Shown here piece by piece: positions 32,463-41,656 of a stretch of 64,000 nt of DNA. The notes beneath the pieces are model-generated. The model was given only the letters and a program-made list of their open reading frames with translations, ran no database searches and was not told the origin of the DNA. Origin of the DNA: CAMBRQ01 sp945870325. Lineage in GTDB: Bacteria > Bacillota > Clostridia > Lachnospirales > Lachnospiraceae. Each line of letters opens with the position of its first letter. Positions within the stretch are counted from its first letter, which is position 1. A program made the position numbers and the translations under genes. Where the stretch lies: assembly GCF_050313795.1 (NCBI RefSeq), contig NZ_JBNPMC010000010.1, forward strand, positions 28,181 to 92,180, read 5' to 3'.

Positions 32463-34193
32463 TTACAGCATTGTGTTGATCATAGCCAGGACTTCTTCTC
32501 CCAATTTTGCAGATTTCTCATCTGCATCCGCAAGAGATGTTCCCTTGATTCCATAGTAGAATTTTACCTTCGGCTCGGTTCCGGATGGTCTTACGCACAG
32601 CCATGCATCATCTGTCAGATCATAATACAATACGTTAGACTTCGGAAGCCCTGTCGTGGTTACTTCGCCAGTCGCAATGTCTTTGATCGTATCTGCCTGG
32701 TAATCTCTTGCCTTAAGTACTTTGTATCCGCCAACTTCTGCCGGTGGGTTCTTACGAAGTGTCTCTAAGATCTCCTGAATCTTCTGGAGTCCTTCGATTC
32801 CCTTCAATGTAATGGACTGGATATCATCCTTATAGTAGCCATACTTGTCATACATGTCCACCATAGCATCCCACAGAGTCTTACCCTGAGTCTTATAGTA
32901 AGCAGCAGCCTCGCACAACGCCATCGTAGCAACGATCGCATCTTTATCTCTTGCATGTGTTCCAATCAGGCAGCCGTAACTCTCTTCGAATCCAAAGAGG
33001 TAAGAACCCTTGCCGGTTGTCTCAAATCCAAGGATCTGCTGTCCGATGAACTTGAATCCTGTTAATACCTCAATCAGTCCGATTCCATATCCTTTTGCAA
33101 TCGCGTCAGCCAGGTTGGAGGTAACGATGGTCTTGATCAGGTATCCATCATCCGGGAGTCCCTGAAGTTCTTTACGCTGTCCGATCTCATAGTCAGCAAG
33201 GAGACAGCCTGACATATTACCTGTTAATGTATGATATACTCCGTCCTTGTCCTTCACACGTACGCCAAGGCGGTCTGCATCCGGGTCTGTAGCCAGCACA
33301 AGGTCTGCATCTATTTCTTTCGCCAGTTTCAGCCCTAATTCGAATGCTTCTTCTGCTTCCGGGTTCGGATAAGATACGGTTGGAAATTCGCCGTCTGGGA
33401 GTTCCTGCTCTTTTACTACGTATACATTTTCAAATCCTAATTCCTTCAGGATGCGTCTTGCAGGGATGTTGCCTGTTCCGTGAAGTGGGCTGTATACAAT
33501 CTTCAGATCCTTGCCTACTGCGTCGATGGAATCCTGATGAATGACCTGTTTCTTTAATTCTGCGATATATCCGTCATCTACCACTTCGCCGATCACTTCA
33601 TACAGACCTGCTGATTTTGCTTCTTCCAGATCCATGGTCTTAACCGTATTGTAGTCTACGACTGCTTTTACTTCATCCATGATTCCTTTATCATGTGGCG
33701 GAGTGATCTGTGCGCCATCTTCCCAGTATACTTTGTATCCGTTGTATTCCGGCGGATTGTGGCTTGCTGTAATGTTAATTCCGGCGATACATCCCAGTGA
33801 ACGTACTGCATAAGACAACTCTGGTGTCGGACGTAATGACTCGAAGACATAAGCCTTGATTCCATTTGCCGCAAGACACAGTGCTGCTTCATCTGCGAAT
33901 TCCGGAGACATACGGCGAGAGTCATATGCGATTGCCACGCCTTGCGCCTGAGCCTCTTTTTTCATAATATAATTCGCAAGTCCCTGGGTTGCTTTTCTTA
34001 CAGTATAGATATTCATACGATTCGTTCCGGCACCGATGATTCCCCTGAGTCCGGCTGTTCCGAATTCGAGATCTTTATAGAAGCGCTCTTTGATCTCCTT
34101 ATCATCCTCTGCAATGTTCTTCAATTCCTCTTTTGTAGCTTCATCGAAGTATGGATTAGATAGCCATTCTTCATATCTTTCACGATATTCCAT
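32463..34193 (-). CDS. Phosphoglucomutase/phosphomannomutase
   Basis: A 576-residue alpha-D-phosphohexomutase. Seen in order: FGTAGLRGIIGAG, the phosphoserine loop ITASHNPPEYNGYKVYW, the metal loop ATDPDADRLG, the sugar-specificity loop GFEESYGCLIG, and the phosphate-binding loop VRPSGTEPKVKFY. The start at 34193 is fixed by AGGAGGT; the longer frame to 34337 has none. It interconverts hexose 1- and 6-phosphates for glycogen and cell-wall sugar metabolism. The GEESYG loop with Glu-Glu-Ser favours glucose phosphate. Confidence 0.95.
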   Translation of the reverse strand: MEYRERYEEWLSNPYFDEATKEELKNIAEDDKEIKERFYKDLEFGTAGLRGIIGAGTNRMNIYTVRKATQGLANYIMKKEAQAQGVAIAYDSRRMSPEFADEAALCLAANGIKAYVFESLRPTPELSYAVRSLGCIAGINITASHNPPEYNGYKVYWEDGAQITPPHDKGIMDEVKAVVDYNTVKTMDLEEAKSAGLYEVIGEVVDDGYIAELKKQVIHQDSIDAVGKDLKIVYSPLHGTGNIPARRILKELGFENVYVVKEQELPDGEFPTVSYPNPEAEEAFELGLKLAKEIDADLVLATDPDADRLGVRVKDKDGVYHTLTGNMSGCLLADYEIGQRKELQGLPDDGYLIKTIVTSNLADAIAKGYGIGLIEVLTGFKFIGQQILGFETTGKGSYLFGFEESYGCLIGTHARDKDAIVATMALCEAAAYYKTQGKTLWDAMVDMYDKYGYYKDDIQSITLKGIEGLQKIQEILETLRKNPPAEVGGYKVLKARDYQADTIKDIATGEVTTTGLPKSNVLYYDLTDDAWLCVRPSGTEPKVKFYYGIKGTSLADADEKSAKLGEEVLAMINTML

Positions 34194-34237
34194 GTTCGTA
34201 CCTCCTGTCCTTAATGATTCTATTATACACCAGGACT

Positions 34238-35266
34238 CTACAAATGAAAAGCAAATATCTCTTCTAAAAACCGCTTCTTTTCTTCTGTCTGCCGGATTGC
34301 CACCTCTAGTTTTTCTATGCTTTTTACAGAGATCCATGCCTTGTTGGAATGATAGTAGGAATTGGCAATCTTCCAGAACTTCTCCGGGTAGATCAGCCGA
34401 AGTCTCAGATACTCGGTCTCTTCTTTTGTAAGCGGACGGATCGCCGAGTATGCATTCAGCATATTATCTCCAAGCCGCGCTTTCCATCCATGCTTCTCCA
34501 TTACTTTTCGCAGGAAATAATACAGGTCTTCCACCTGCACATCCCGTTTGAATTTCTCAAAATTCGTCACAGCAATCTGACCTGGTTCTTTCCTGTAATT
34601 ATAATCCCCCTGAAGCACCAGGATATTGTGATAGTTATACTCGCCATGTGTCATACAACACGCTTCTACGCTTTGGTTATAGAGTTCCTCATAATCTGAC
34701 TGTTCCAGTTCATGAATCGCCGTATCCGCCCACCAATACATCTGATCGAAATATTTTAAAAAGGCTGACTCGAATTCACCTTTTGGAGATATCCCACGCA
34801 TAAACTTCCTGACTTTCTTTAGTTCCCGGTTATGGCGCAGATACTCCTCGCCCAGATGCTCTCCTGACGTTACACTATTTACTAATTCATGCTGCATCAA
34901 CACATGAAGTTTCGCCAAATGCCCTGATGCTGCCAGCAATTCTGCCGGCTTCTTAATGTCGCACTCCCGTCCCTGGAACCAACATTTTAACAGATATTGA
35001 CTTCCGTCCTCCAACGAAGACAGGTATTCCCCTTCTCTTGTCAGCACAATTCCATCCGTCTGTGTGCATCCCTGACTCCTGAGATATTCATGCAGCTCGT
35101 GCAGCGCAGGAATACGCTTCTTGGACACCTTCACTTCCTTAAGCAGCATAAGCCCCCTGTCTGTGTCGCATAAAACAGCACCCCTGGTCTTGCGGGTGCC
35201 GCTGACTTCTATATCATACTGTTCTAATACATTAAGTTCATATTCCTGCATACTCATCCCCTGCAC
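34238..35266 (-). CDS. CotS-family spore coat protein (kinase-like fold)
   Basis: A 342-residue protein of the CotS/aminoglycoside-phosphotransferase fold, found in the coat of Bacillus and clostridial spores. The catalytic-loop region reads CCMTHGEYNYHNILVL instead of the usual HGD...N, and the metal-binding region reads IAVTNFEKFKRD instead of the usual DF. Two key Asp residues are therefore replaced by Glu and Asn, suggesting a weak or dead kinase. The late part with FWKIANSYYHSNKAWIS is typical of CotS. Monocistronic as far as visible. Confidence 0.82.
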   Translation of the reverse strand: MQGMSMQEYELNVLEQYDIEVSGTRKTRGAVLCDTDRGLMLLKEVKVSKKRIPALHELHEYLRSQGCTQTDGIVLTREGEYLSSLEDGSQYLLKCWFQGRECDIKKPAELLAASGHLAKLHVLMQHELVNSVTSGEHLGEEYLRHNRELKKVRKFMRGISPKGEFESAFLKYFDQMYWWADTAIHELEQSDYEELYNQSVEACCMTHGEYNYHNILVLQGDYNYRKEPGQIAVTNFEKFKRDVQVEDLYYFLRKVMEKHGWKARLGDNMLNAYSAIRPLTKEETEYLRLRLIYPEKFWKIANSYYHSNKAWISVKSIEKLEVAIRQTEEKKRFLEEIFAFHL

Positions 35267-35318
35267 TCTACATTACATATTCTCTCTAGCGTATGATTGC
35301 ATTTCGCCAAATATGCTT

Positions 35319-35402
35319 ATGGGGACGGGGGAAATTGCAATTTCCCCCGTCCCCATTTAAAATCATGGTGTCCCTTTTGGGATTCACCCTGTCCTTTTTT
35401 GG
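35319..35402. repeat. REP-like composite palindrome, copy 2
   Basis: A perfect 38-base palindrome at 35319-35356 (arms ATGGGGACGGGGG), followed by a degenerate arm (GGTGTCCCTTTTGGG, then CACCCTGTCC) to 35402. Inverted relative to copy 1 at 16648-16731. It lies between cotS and cca. Confidence 0.82.
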
Positions 35403-35407
35403 AGTTG

Positions 35408-36733
35408 TTAGATTGTTTTCAATAATTCGCTTTTTACATTCAACTCCGGATTCTCAATCACCAGCCTTAAAAGTTCCTCCAGTTTATCCCCGATTTCCTT
35501 TCCCGGCTTCATTCCCGCCTCTATCAGATCCTTTCCCGTAACTGCCAGGTCTTTTAGCGACACACACTGCCCGGCTTCTATTATTTCCTGATACAGCGCT
35601 TCTATATCATCCAGATTCTTAATCTTCGCTTCCCTCTCATACATGCTCTGCGCCAGAACATCGGCACGGCGGACTTCCATATAATAAGGGAACAGATCCT
35701 CTCCGATCTTGTTCATCGCGCGCCGCACGTTCTTCGCTGTAGCCGGCATACGATAATCATGATAGAAAACCAATTGCGACACTTTTCGCAAGGTATCGTT
35801 GTCGAATTTCAGCCGTCGCAGCACCTGCTTTGTAATCTTCTCGCTTTCTATTGCATGTTTCTTAAAATGCGCCACGCCATCAGCATCTACCGTCTTCAAT
35901 GCCGGTTTCCCCATATCGTGCAGCAGCATGGTTAATCTCAATATTTTATCTGAGCGTACATTCATCATGGCATGCAGCGTATGTTCTCCCACATTATACA
36001 TATGATGAGGTGTCTCCTGCTCTGTGACCATGATACGATCGAATTCCGGAAGAAATACTTTCGTTATGCCTAATTCGTATGCATCCAGGAGCAATTCCGG
36101 CCGTTCTGAAGTTATCATCTTCACCAGTTCTACCTGAATTCTCTCCGCACTTATTCTCTCAAGAGTCGGAGCCAGTTCCTTCATGCCCTGGCGTGTACAC
36201 TCCTCAATCTGGAATCCCAATTGTGCCGCGAATCGCACTCCTCGCAGAATTCTAAGCGCATCTTCCATGAAACGCTCTTTGGCATCACCCACACATCGAA
36301 TCATCTTGGCATTCAGATCCTCTACCCCTCCAAAGATATCCACCAAACCATCTTTTTCATTATATGCCATGGCATTAATCGTGAAGTCCCTTCTCTTCAG
36401 ATCTTCCCGCAGACTTCGGGTGAATGTCACTTCTTTTGGATGACGTCCGTCCTCATACTCTCCATCGATCCTATAAGTCGTTACCTCGAACCCTTCTTTC
36501 TCCAGAAGTACTGTAACAGTCCCATGCTCTATCCCTGTATCAAATGTACGGCTGAATAATGCTTTCGTCTCATCCGGCATCGCAGAGGTGGTGATGTCCC
36601 AGTCCTCCGGCTTTCGACCAAGGATCGAATCCCTGACACATCCGCCTACGGCGTATGCCTCATAACCATGACTCTGCAAAGTTGTTATAATTCTATCTAC
36701 TTTTTCGGGTAATTGAATTTTTAGATTATTCAC
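35408..36733 (-). CDS. cca: CCA tRNA nucleotidyltransferase
   Basis: A 441-residue class II CCA-adding enzyme. The nucleotidyltransferase motifs are VGGCVRDSILGR and EDWDITTSAMP (catalytic Asp pair), then RRDFTINAMAY, the ERxxxE region RFMEDALRILRGVRFAAQLG, and a C-terminal HD-type domain with LTMLLHDMGKP and FYHDYR. It adds or repairs the 3' CCA of tRNAs, needed here for any tRNA gene lacking encoded CCA, such as the element tRNA. Confidence 0.95.
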   Translation of the reverse strand: MNNLKIQLPEKVDRIITTLQSHGYEAYAVGGCVRDSILGRKPEDWDITTSAMPDETKALFSRTFDTGIEHGTVTVLLEKEGFEVTTYRIDGEYEDGRHPKEVTFTRSLREDLKRRDFTINAMAYNEKDGLVDIFGGVEDLNAKMIRCVGDAKERFMEDALRILRGVRFAAQLGFQIEECTRQGMKELAPTLERISAERIQVELVKMITSERPELLLDAYELGITKVFLPEFDRIMVTEQETPHHMYNVGEHTLHAMMNVRSDKILRLTMLLHDMGKPALKTVDADGVAHFKKHAIESEKITKQVLRRLKFDNDTLRKVSQLVFYHDYRMPATAKNVRRAMNKIGEDLFPYYMEVRRADVLAQSMYEREAKIKNLDDIEALYQEIIEAGQCVSLKDLAVTGKDLIEAGMKPGKEIGDKLEELLRLVIENPELNVKSELLKTI

Positions 36734-36787
36734 GATAGTTTCCTCCAGTTTGTCCCACTTCTCCTATCATAACACATTTCCCCTTCG

Positions 36788-36823
36788 TTGGGGACGGGGG
36801 TTTTTTCAATTTCCCCCGTCCCC
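36788..36823. repeat. REP-like palindrome, copy 3
   Basis: GGGGACGGGGG and CCCCCGTCCCC arms around a short A/T spacer; the degenerate second arm of copies 1 and 2 is missing. The 3' end of the araC-type gene (stop at 36806) lies inside it. Confidence 0.8.
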
Positions 36824-37633
36824 TCTTCGATACTCACTTGGCAAAACCCCATATCTCTTCTTAAACACTTTCACAAATGCCTTACTATTCGGGAACCCAT
36901 TATTAAGTGCGATCTCGCCTATCCCCTGCTTCGTATTCATCAGTTCTTTCACTGCATACTCCAGACGAATACTATCCAAATAAGCCTTATAATTGGTTTT
37001 CGCATATTTCTGGAACATTCTGGACAGATAAGTCGGCGAATATCCGAAGGTCTTCGCAAGACTCTCCAGTGTCAGTTCTTTCATATAATTATTTTTCATA
37101 TATGCCGTAATCAATGACAATTTATTCAGCCCTCTATGATTCCTCAACACTCCCTCATCAATCTCTGTCTCCCGGTATTTTGTCACCAGAAGATAGATCA
37201 GCATATAGAACTGGTTCTGAACTTTTAACTCATATCCACATTTTCTCTCGACATAAGTCCAATACATATCCTGAATCAGCCGCATCACTTCTTCATCCTG
37301 AAGTCTGGAACTATGAGAGAAATAGATGAACCTGTCATTTGTATAGTATTTTTCAAAAGTTGAAAGCGGAATCTGAAGTACCACCGTCTGATTCGTCTTC
37401 GGAGACCGTATGGAATGGATCTCATTGGAATTCACCAGCATGAATTCGCCCGGTTTCAGCAGATAGCGCACTTCATTAAGATAGAATTCTAACTCTCCCT
37501 CGAATAAAGCGAATATCTCTATGGATCTGTGCCAATGCTTGTCCCTTACGTAGTTGCCGTCCTTTCCTTCAAAGACAAACATCTTAAATGGGATATCATC
37601 ATTGGGCATAATAATTTCATGTGAATACTCCAA
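36806..37633 (-). CDS. AraC-family transcriptional regulator
   Basis: A 275-residue regulator: an N-terminal cupin (DKHWHRSIEIFALFEGELEF, GEFMLVNSNEIHSI) and a C-terminal AraC HTH pair (ELTLESLAKTFGYSPTYLSR, then GEIALNNGFPNSKAFVKVF, ending KKRYGVLPSEYRR). Its last codons (GDGGN) and stop are contributed by a REP-like palindrome. It follows the sugar kinase gene and probably controls the adjoining sugar operon. Confidence 0.9.
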   Translation of the reverse strand: MEYSHEIIMPNDDIPFKMFVFEGKDGNYVRDKHWHRSIEIFALFEGELEFYLNEVRYLLKPGEFMLVNSNEIHSIRSPKTNQTVVLQIPLSTFEKYYTNDRFIYFSHSSRLQDEEVMRLIQDMYWTYVERKCGYELKVQNQFYMLIYLLVTKYRETEIDEGVLRNHRGLNKLSLITAYMKNNYMKELTLESLAKTFGYSPTYLSRMFQKYAKTNYKAYLDSIRLEYAVKELMNTKQGIGEIALNNGFPNSKAFVKVFKKRYGVLPSEYRRGDGGN

Positions 37634-37686
37634 CTCATCCAGCTCCTTTCTTCCGAATCTGCATACTGACTATATCCGACTTCCAA

Positions 37687-38703
37687 TCATATCCATTCGG
37701 AAGCGCCCATGACCTGCACTGCCTTACTGCCGCACAGGTTCGCATACTCCGCGCACTCTCGGATGCCCTTTCCCTCCGAAAGCGCATAGAGGAATCCTGC
37801 CACAAAACTATCCCCTGCCCCTGTCGTATCGACACACTTGACATCAGGGACTGCCGGAACCCACATTCTAATATTCTCCCGAATATTTCGCACATAACAG
37901 CCTTGTTTTCCACACTTAATCACAACGTTGCTCACGCCTGTGCTGCATAATACTTCGGCAGCCTGTTCCACGGTATCTGTCTGGGTAAGAATCATTGCTT
38001 CTTCATCATTTGGCAGCAGGTAATCCACATACCGAAGCGCAGGAGCCATCTCTTCTGCCGTCTCCTGACTCTTACATTTGGTCATATCTGCGCAAAGAAT
38101 CTTATTCTCCCGTTTTACCTGGGCAAATATGGCCTCAAGTTCTTCCGTTTTCAGTTGTGGGAATACGAATATACTGGCAAAACAGACAATACCTGCACTC
38201 TTAGGAAATGGCATACGGATATCCTTAAGACCAAGGCTTCGCAGGCTTCCTTTGGGGTTCGTCAGGAAATTCCTCCTGCCATCTTCCTGCACCAGCACCA
38301 CGTTAATTCCAGTCACCAGCCCCTCCTTCACGCAATCTTCTGAAACCTTTATTCCATTCTCCCGGCAATGCTCCATAAGATAACGTCCGGCTTTATCATC
38401 CCCAATCACGGTTTCCAACCGAACCTTTTTCCCCATTCGCGACAGTATAGTTGCCTCATTCAGCGCATCCGCTCCGGGCGACATACGAATATCCTCCGCC
38501 GCACAGGAACCCGTCTGAAACACTTCTTCACTTACAGGCCGGACCAGCACATCGATAATCGCCGCTCCGATAATTACAAACTCTGCATCTAACATCTCCA
38601 CATCCAACATCTCCACATCCAACATCTCCACATCCAACATCTCCACATCCAACATCTCCCCCTGTTTTTCACCGCTCATACACTCTGCTTCCCATACATT
38701 CAC
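37687..38703 (-). CDS. PfkB-family carbohydrate kinase with repetitive N-terminus
   Basis: A 338-residue ribokinase/PfkB-fold kinase: SPGADALNEATILSRMGKKV near the front and CVDTTGAGDSFVAGFLYAL (PfkB signature 2 with catalytic Asp) near the end. The kinase domain starts at EFVIIGAAIID. Ahead of it lies a five-fold EMLDV repeat encoded by a 15-base tandem repeat. GTG start overlaps the permease stop by 4 bases. It probably phosphorylates a sugar from the D-lyxose isomerase/ABC operon. Confidence 0.85.
   Translation of the reverse strand: MNVWEAECMSGEKQGEMLDVEMLDVEMLDVEMLDVEMLDAEFVIIGAAIIDVLVRPVSEEVFQTGSCAAEDIRMSPGADALNEATILSRMGKKVRLETVIGDDKAGRYLMEHCRENGIKVSEDCVKEGLVTGINVVLVQEDGRRNFLTNPKGSLRSLGLKDIRMPFPKSAGIVCFASIFVFPQLKTEELEAIFAQVKRENKILCADMTKCKSQETAEEMAPALRYVDYLLPNDEEAMILTQTDTVEQAAEVLCSTGVSNVVIKCGKQGCYVRNIRENIRMWVPAVPDVKCVDTTGAGDSFVAGFLYALSEGKGIRECAEYANLCGSKAVQVMGASEWI
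38591..38659 (-). repeat. 15-bp coding tandem repeat in the PfkB gene
   Basis: The unit AACATCTCCACATCC (plus strand) is repeated perfectly four times with a partial fifth. It encodes the pentapeptide EMLDV, so copy-number changes keep the frame. Identical copies indicate recent expansion by slippage. Confidence 0.85.
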
Positions 38704-40721
38704 TTTCTGCTATAACATTTTATCACGGTCGTCGAACTCGTATCTTCCTCTTCAATCTCAACCTCTGCCTGAATCGAGGTATCTGCCGGACACAGAACCG
38801 GCTGAATCGCAAGTTCTTCTGGCACCAACGTCTCTGCCCACTTGGCAATCTCATCTGCCTCATCATAGAATCGGACCAAAGCACCTCCTACATGTCCTGC
38901 CGGCACGGATGTAGTTGTCTGAATTTTTATGGAAATAATCCGATAATCTCTCAGCGTCCGACCCACATCAATCCCATGCTCTATAAGGAATTCATTCGTT
39001 TCCACAAAAAACGAATAGACCACAGCTTCCTCATGGATTCCTTCTGCTTCCGAATCTATCCTCACGTTCCCAATCGGAAGATTCCCCTTAAGGTCTGCCA
39101 TCTTCATCTTAGACACATCCCGCTGATACGCCTTAAGGAATTCACATTTATCCGGTCCGGATAATTTCAATACCGTATCCGTTACCCCATCCGTCCAGGT
39201 AATCCTCTCTTTTGATAACGTTTCATTCTCTATAAACGGATACGCCTTCTCTTTGTATTCCGCCGTCTCATACACATGAGAAAATGCATCCAACGCATCC
39301 AAATCTACTGCATATCTACGATAATGCCTGCTTCCATCCTTCATATGGTAACAGACCACAGCCGTCTCCACTCCGTTTCCGATCCCATTGTCTTCTCTTT
39401 CTACTATCTCTGCCAGCCATTCCATCCCCGCCGTCATGCCATCCCTCTTCAGCAAGTACCGTTTCAGACGCTCTTCCGTGACATAGTTATCCACAGTATG
39501 ATTCTGATTCATGGAAGACCTCCTATACTGGTCCTCCTCCATATCCAGTCCGTTTACGCTGATTGCCACACCATCAAGGTCAGCGCTCTCCGGAAGAAAA
39601 TAATCAAAGTAATGCCTGTACCCAAGAAACGCCAACGCAATCATACATACTGCCATCCCCTCAAACGCCATCTGCTTCCTCCTGCGTGATGCCAGATTCC
39701 TAACCTTCACATCCCCGCAAGATATCCTTACCAGCCATTCTACACACAGATGAACGAACATCGTTCCGATCATTCCGGCTCCACATAAGAAAATGCCCAC
39801 AACTGCCATACCGCGTCCGATAATATCCAGCATATCCATAAGCATTTTTCCAAAGAACAGACCCGCCAGTACAGATACAAAACCTTCGAAGATCCGTTCC
39901 ACCGCGCTGGAGACGAATACTCTTCCCGTCATCTCAGTCCTTCTGCCGCGATGCGCTATCACTGCCAGCACCATCAGCAATATCACCCAGATAATCGCCG
40001 CGCCGATCTGCCCGGTTTCCGGCAGATAATCCAGCACCTCTTTTTTCTCAAACAAATGTGTTCCTGCCAGTTTTCCCGTCAATTTCCCCGGTGTCAGCAC
40101 GTTTTGCATTTCTTCCAATACCGGTATTCGGTAATAACTTTGGAAAATTGATCTTGCGAAGCCTTGTAAAACATTCTGTATCAACACCTGAAAATAGAAG
40201 ATCAGCACCATCACCACAACAATTGCCGCTACCACCTTGCCTGACACTACAACAGCAAGTATGCTCAAATGATAAAACAGCAAAAATATCAGCAGAAACA
40301 TTCCGATACTGCGAACAAAATAGGTCCACGCATACAGGGCAAATCCTTGATCCCGGCTGGCTTCAAACAAAGTGCAGACAATCTGCGTCAGTATAAAAGG
40401 AATGACGAACAGTAATATCCCATGCATATACCGACTCCAGAATATCGTGCTTTTTTTCACCGGAAGACTATAGTAAAAGTCCTGCTTTTTTCCCTGAAAA
40501 AGATAGGAGAATTCCGTAAACGCCAGCCCGATTCCTAATCCGGCGCACAGATAATACAGTTCCCCGCTGCCAATTCCAAAGAAAACATACTCTGTATCAT
40601 AAGAAAGCGCCATTATCTTTAATACGAAATAAGCAAAGAATCCTCCCCACGAAAGGATTGCCGCAATATGTCCTCGCCCAGCTTCTCTGATCCAATTATT
40701 GTAAAGCCTTCTGGATGTCAT
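38700..40721 (-). CDS. ABC-2-type permease, DUF6449-like
   Basis: A 673-residue membrane protein: about ten transmembrane helices in two groups, in the first 330 residues (HIAAILSWGGFFAYFVLKIM and others) plus one near residue 355, followed by a long soluble C-terminal domain (DLDGVAISVNGLDMEED, TSVPAGHVGGAL) typical of DUF6449 in Lachnospiraceae. The start MTSRRLYNNWIREAGRG has GGAGGCGG upstream and overlaps the ATPase gene by 26 bases. It forms an exporter or sensor with the ATPase; substrate unknown. Confidence 0.75.
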   Translation of the reverse strand: MTSRRLYNNWIREAGRGHIAAILSWGGFFAYFVLKIMALSYDTEYVFFGIGSGELYYLCAGLGIGLAFTEFSYLFQGKKQDFYYSLPVKKSTIFWSRYMHGILLFVIPFILTQIVCTLFEASRDQGFALYAWTYFVRSIGMFLLIFLLFYHLSILAVVVSGKVVAAIVVVMVLIFYFQVLIQNVLQGFARSIFQSYYRIPVLEEMQNVLTPGKLTGKLAGTHLFEKKEVLDYLPETGQIGAAIIWVILLMVLAVIAHRGRRTEMTGRVFVSSAVERIFEGFVSVLAGLFFGKMLMDMLDIIGRGMAVVGIFLCGAGMIGTMFVHLCVEWLVRISCGDVKVRNLASRRRKQMAFEGMAVCMIALAFLGYRHYFDYFLPESADLDGVAISVNGLDMEEDQYRRSSMNQNHTVDNYVTEERLKRYLLKRDGMTAGMEWLAEIVEREDNGIGNGVETAVVCYHMKDGSRHYRRYAVDLDALDAFSHVYETAEYKEKAYPFIENETLSKERITWTDGVTDTVLKLSGPDKCEFLKAYQRDVSKMKMADLKGNLPIGNVRIDSEAEGIHEEAVVYSFFVETNEFLIEHGIDVGRTLRDYRIISIKIQTTTSVPAGHVGGALVRFYDEADEIAKWAETLVPEELAIQPVLCPADTSIQAEVEIEEEDTSSTTVIKCYSRK

Positions 40722-41652
40722 AATCAGCCGCCTCCATTTCCGCAATGAATATTTCCTCCAGACTCATCGGAACTTCCTTATAAAATACAGGGCTTCTCTG
40801 GCGGAGTACTTCTGAGATATCGTTTTCTTCACCTCTTGCAATAATCGTAACAAAGCATCCTTCTTCCCGGTATTTTACAATGTCCAGATGCCTTCTAAGT
40901 TCCGCTTCTCTCGTCTGCATTGCCTCTTCGCCCTGCACGACAGATTGCTGATCCGCACATACTTCCCGGTCAATATCAAATACACACTGAAACTTATGGA
41001 TATCGCTGCCTTTCTCCCGCATATCCCCAGAAAGCAGCACCCCACCTCGATGCAAGATCCCTATCTCCTCACAGAAATCTTCCAGATCCTGTAACTTATG
41101 TGCTGCAACTACAACTGTCAATTCCCGTTCCTTCATTTCCTTGCGAAAAAGATTCTTCATCGTTTCGGTCACAACGGGATCCAGCCCATCGAACACCTCA
41201 TCACACAACAGATACTCTGTATTGGCACACAGTGCCATAATCAGAAACGCCTGTCGCTTCATTCCTTTGGAAAATGTCCGTATCGGGCGTCTGACATCCA
41301 GCCCCAACTTATCAGCCATATAATTCACGCCTTCTTTGTCCATAGCAGGATACTGTCTGCCGTAGAACTCCGTCATCTGTGCCATGGTCGCCCCTGGGAA
41401 ATAGTAGGGATCATCCGGAAGGTAGAAGAACTTTGCTTTGGTCTTGGGATCGTCATAACTTGTCGCTCCGTCTATTCGAATCTCTCCCTCGTCACATTCC
41501 AGAATTCCTGCAATTACTCTAAGAAGCGTACTTTTTCCTGCTCCATTCGTACCAAGCAGACCGAAGACTTTGCCCCTGGGGATAAAGAGGGTAATACTGT
41601 TCAGCGCTTTCGTATGTTCAAAGCATTTCGTTACTTGCAGTATTTCAATCAT
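40696..41652 (-). CDS. ABC transporter ATP-binding protein
   Basis: A 318-residue ABC ATPase: Walker A LLGTNGAGKSTLL, the Q-loop FFYLPDDPYYF, signature RTFSKGMKRQ (variant SKGM for SGGQ), Walker B EYLLCDEVFDGLD and switch His VVAAHKLQDL. The start MIEILQVTKCFEHTKAL is 4 bases after the isomerase stop; the longer frame lies inside that gene. Partners with the DUF6449-like permease. This GntR-less type is often linked to antimicrobial or envelope export. Confidence 0.9.
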   Translation of the reverse strand: MIEILQVTKCFEHTKALNSITLFIPRGKVFGLLGTNGAGKSTLLRVIAGILECDEGEIRIDGATSYDDPKTKAKFFYLPDDPYYFPGATMAQMTEFYGRQYPAMDKEGVNYMADKLGLDVRRPIRTFSKGMKRQAFLIMALCANTEYLLCDEVFDGLDPVVTETMKNLFRKEMKERELTVVVAAHKLQDLEDFCEEIGILHRGGVLLSGDMREKGSDIHKFQCVFDIDREVCADQQSVVQGEEAMQTREAELRRHLDIVKYREEGCFVTIIARGEENDISEVLRQRSPVFYKEVPMSLEEIFIAEMEAADYDIQKALQ

Positions 41653-41656
41653 CTTG

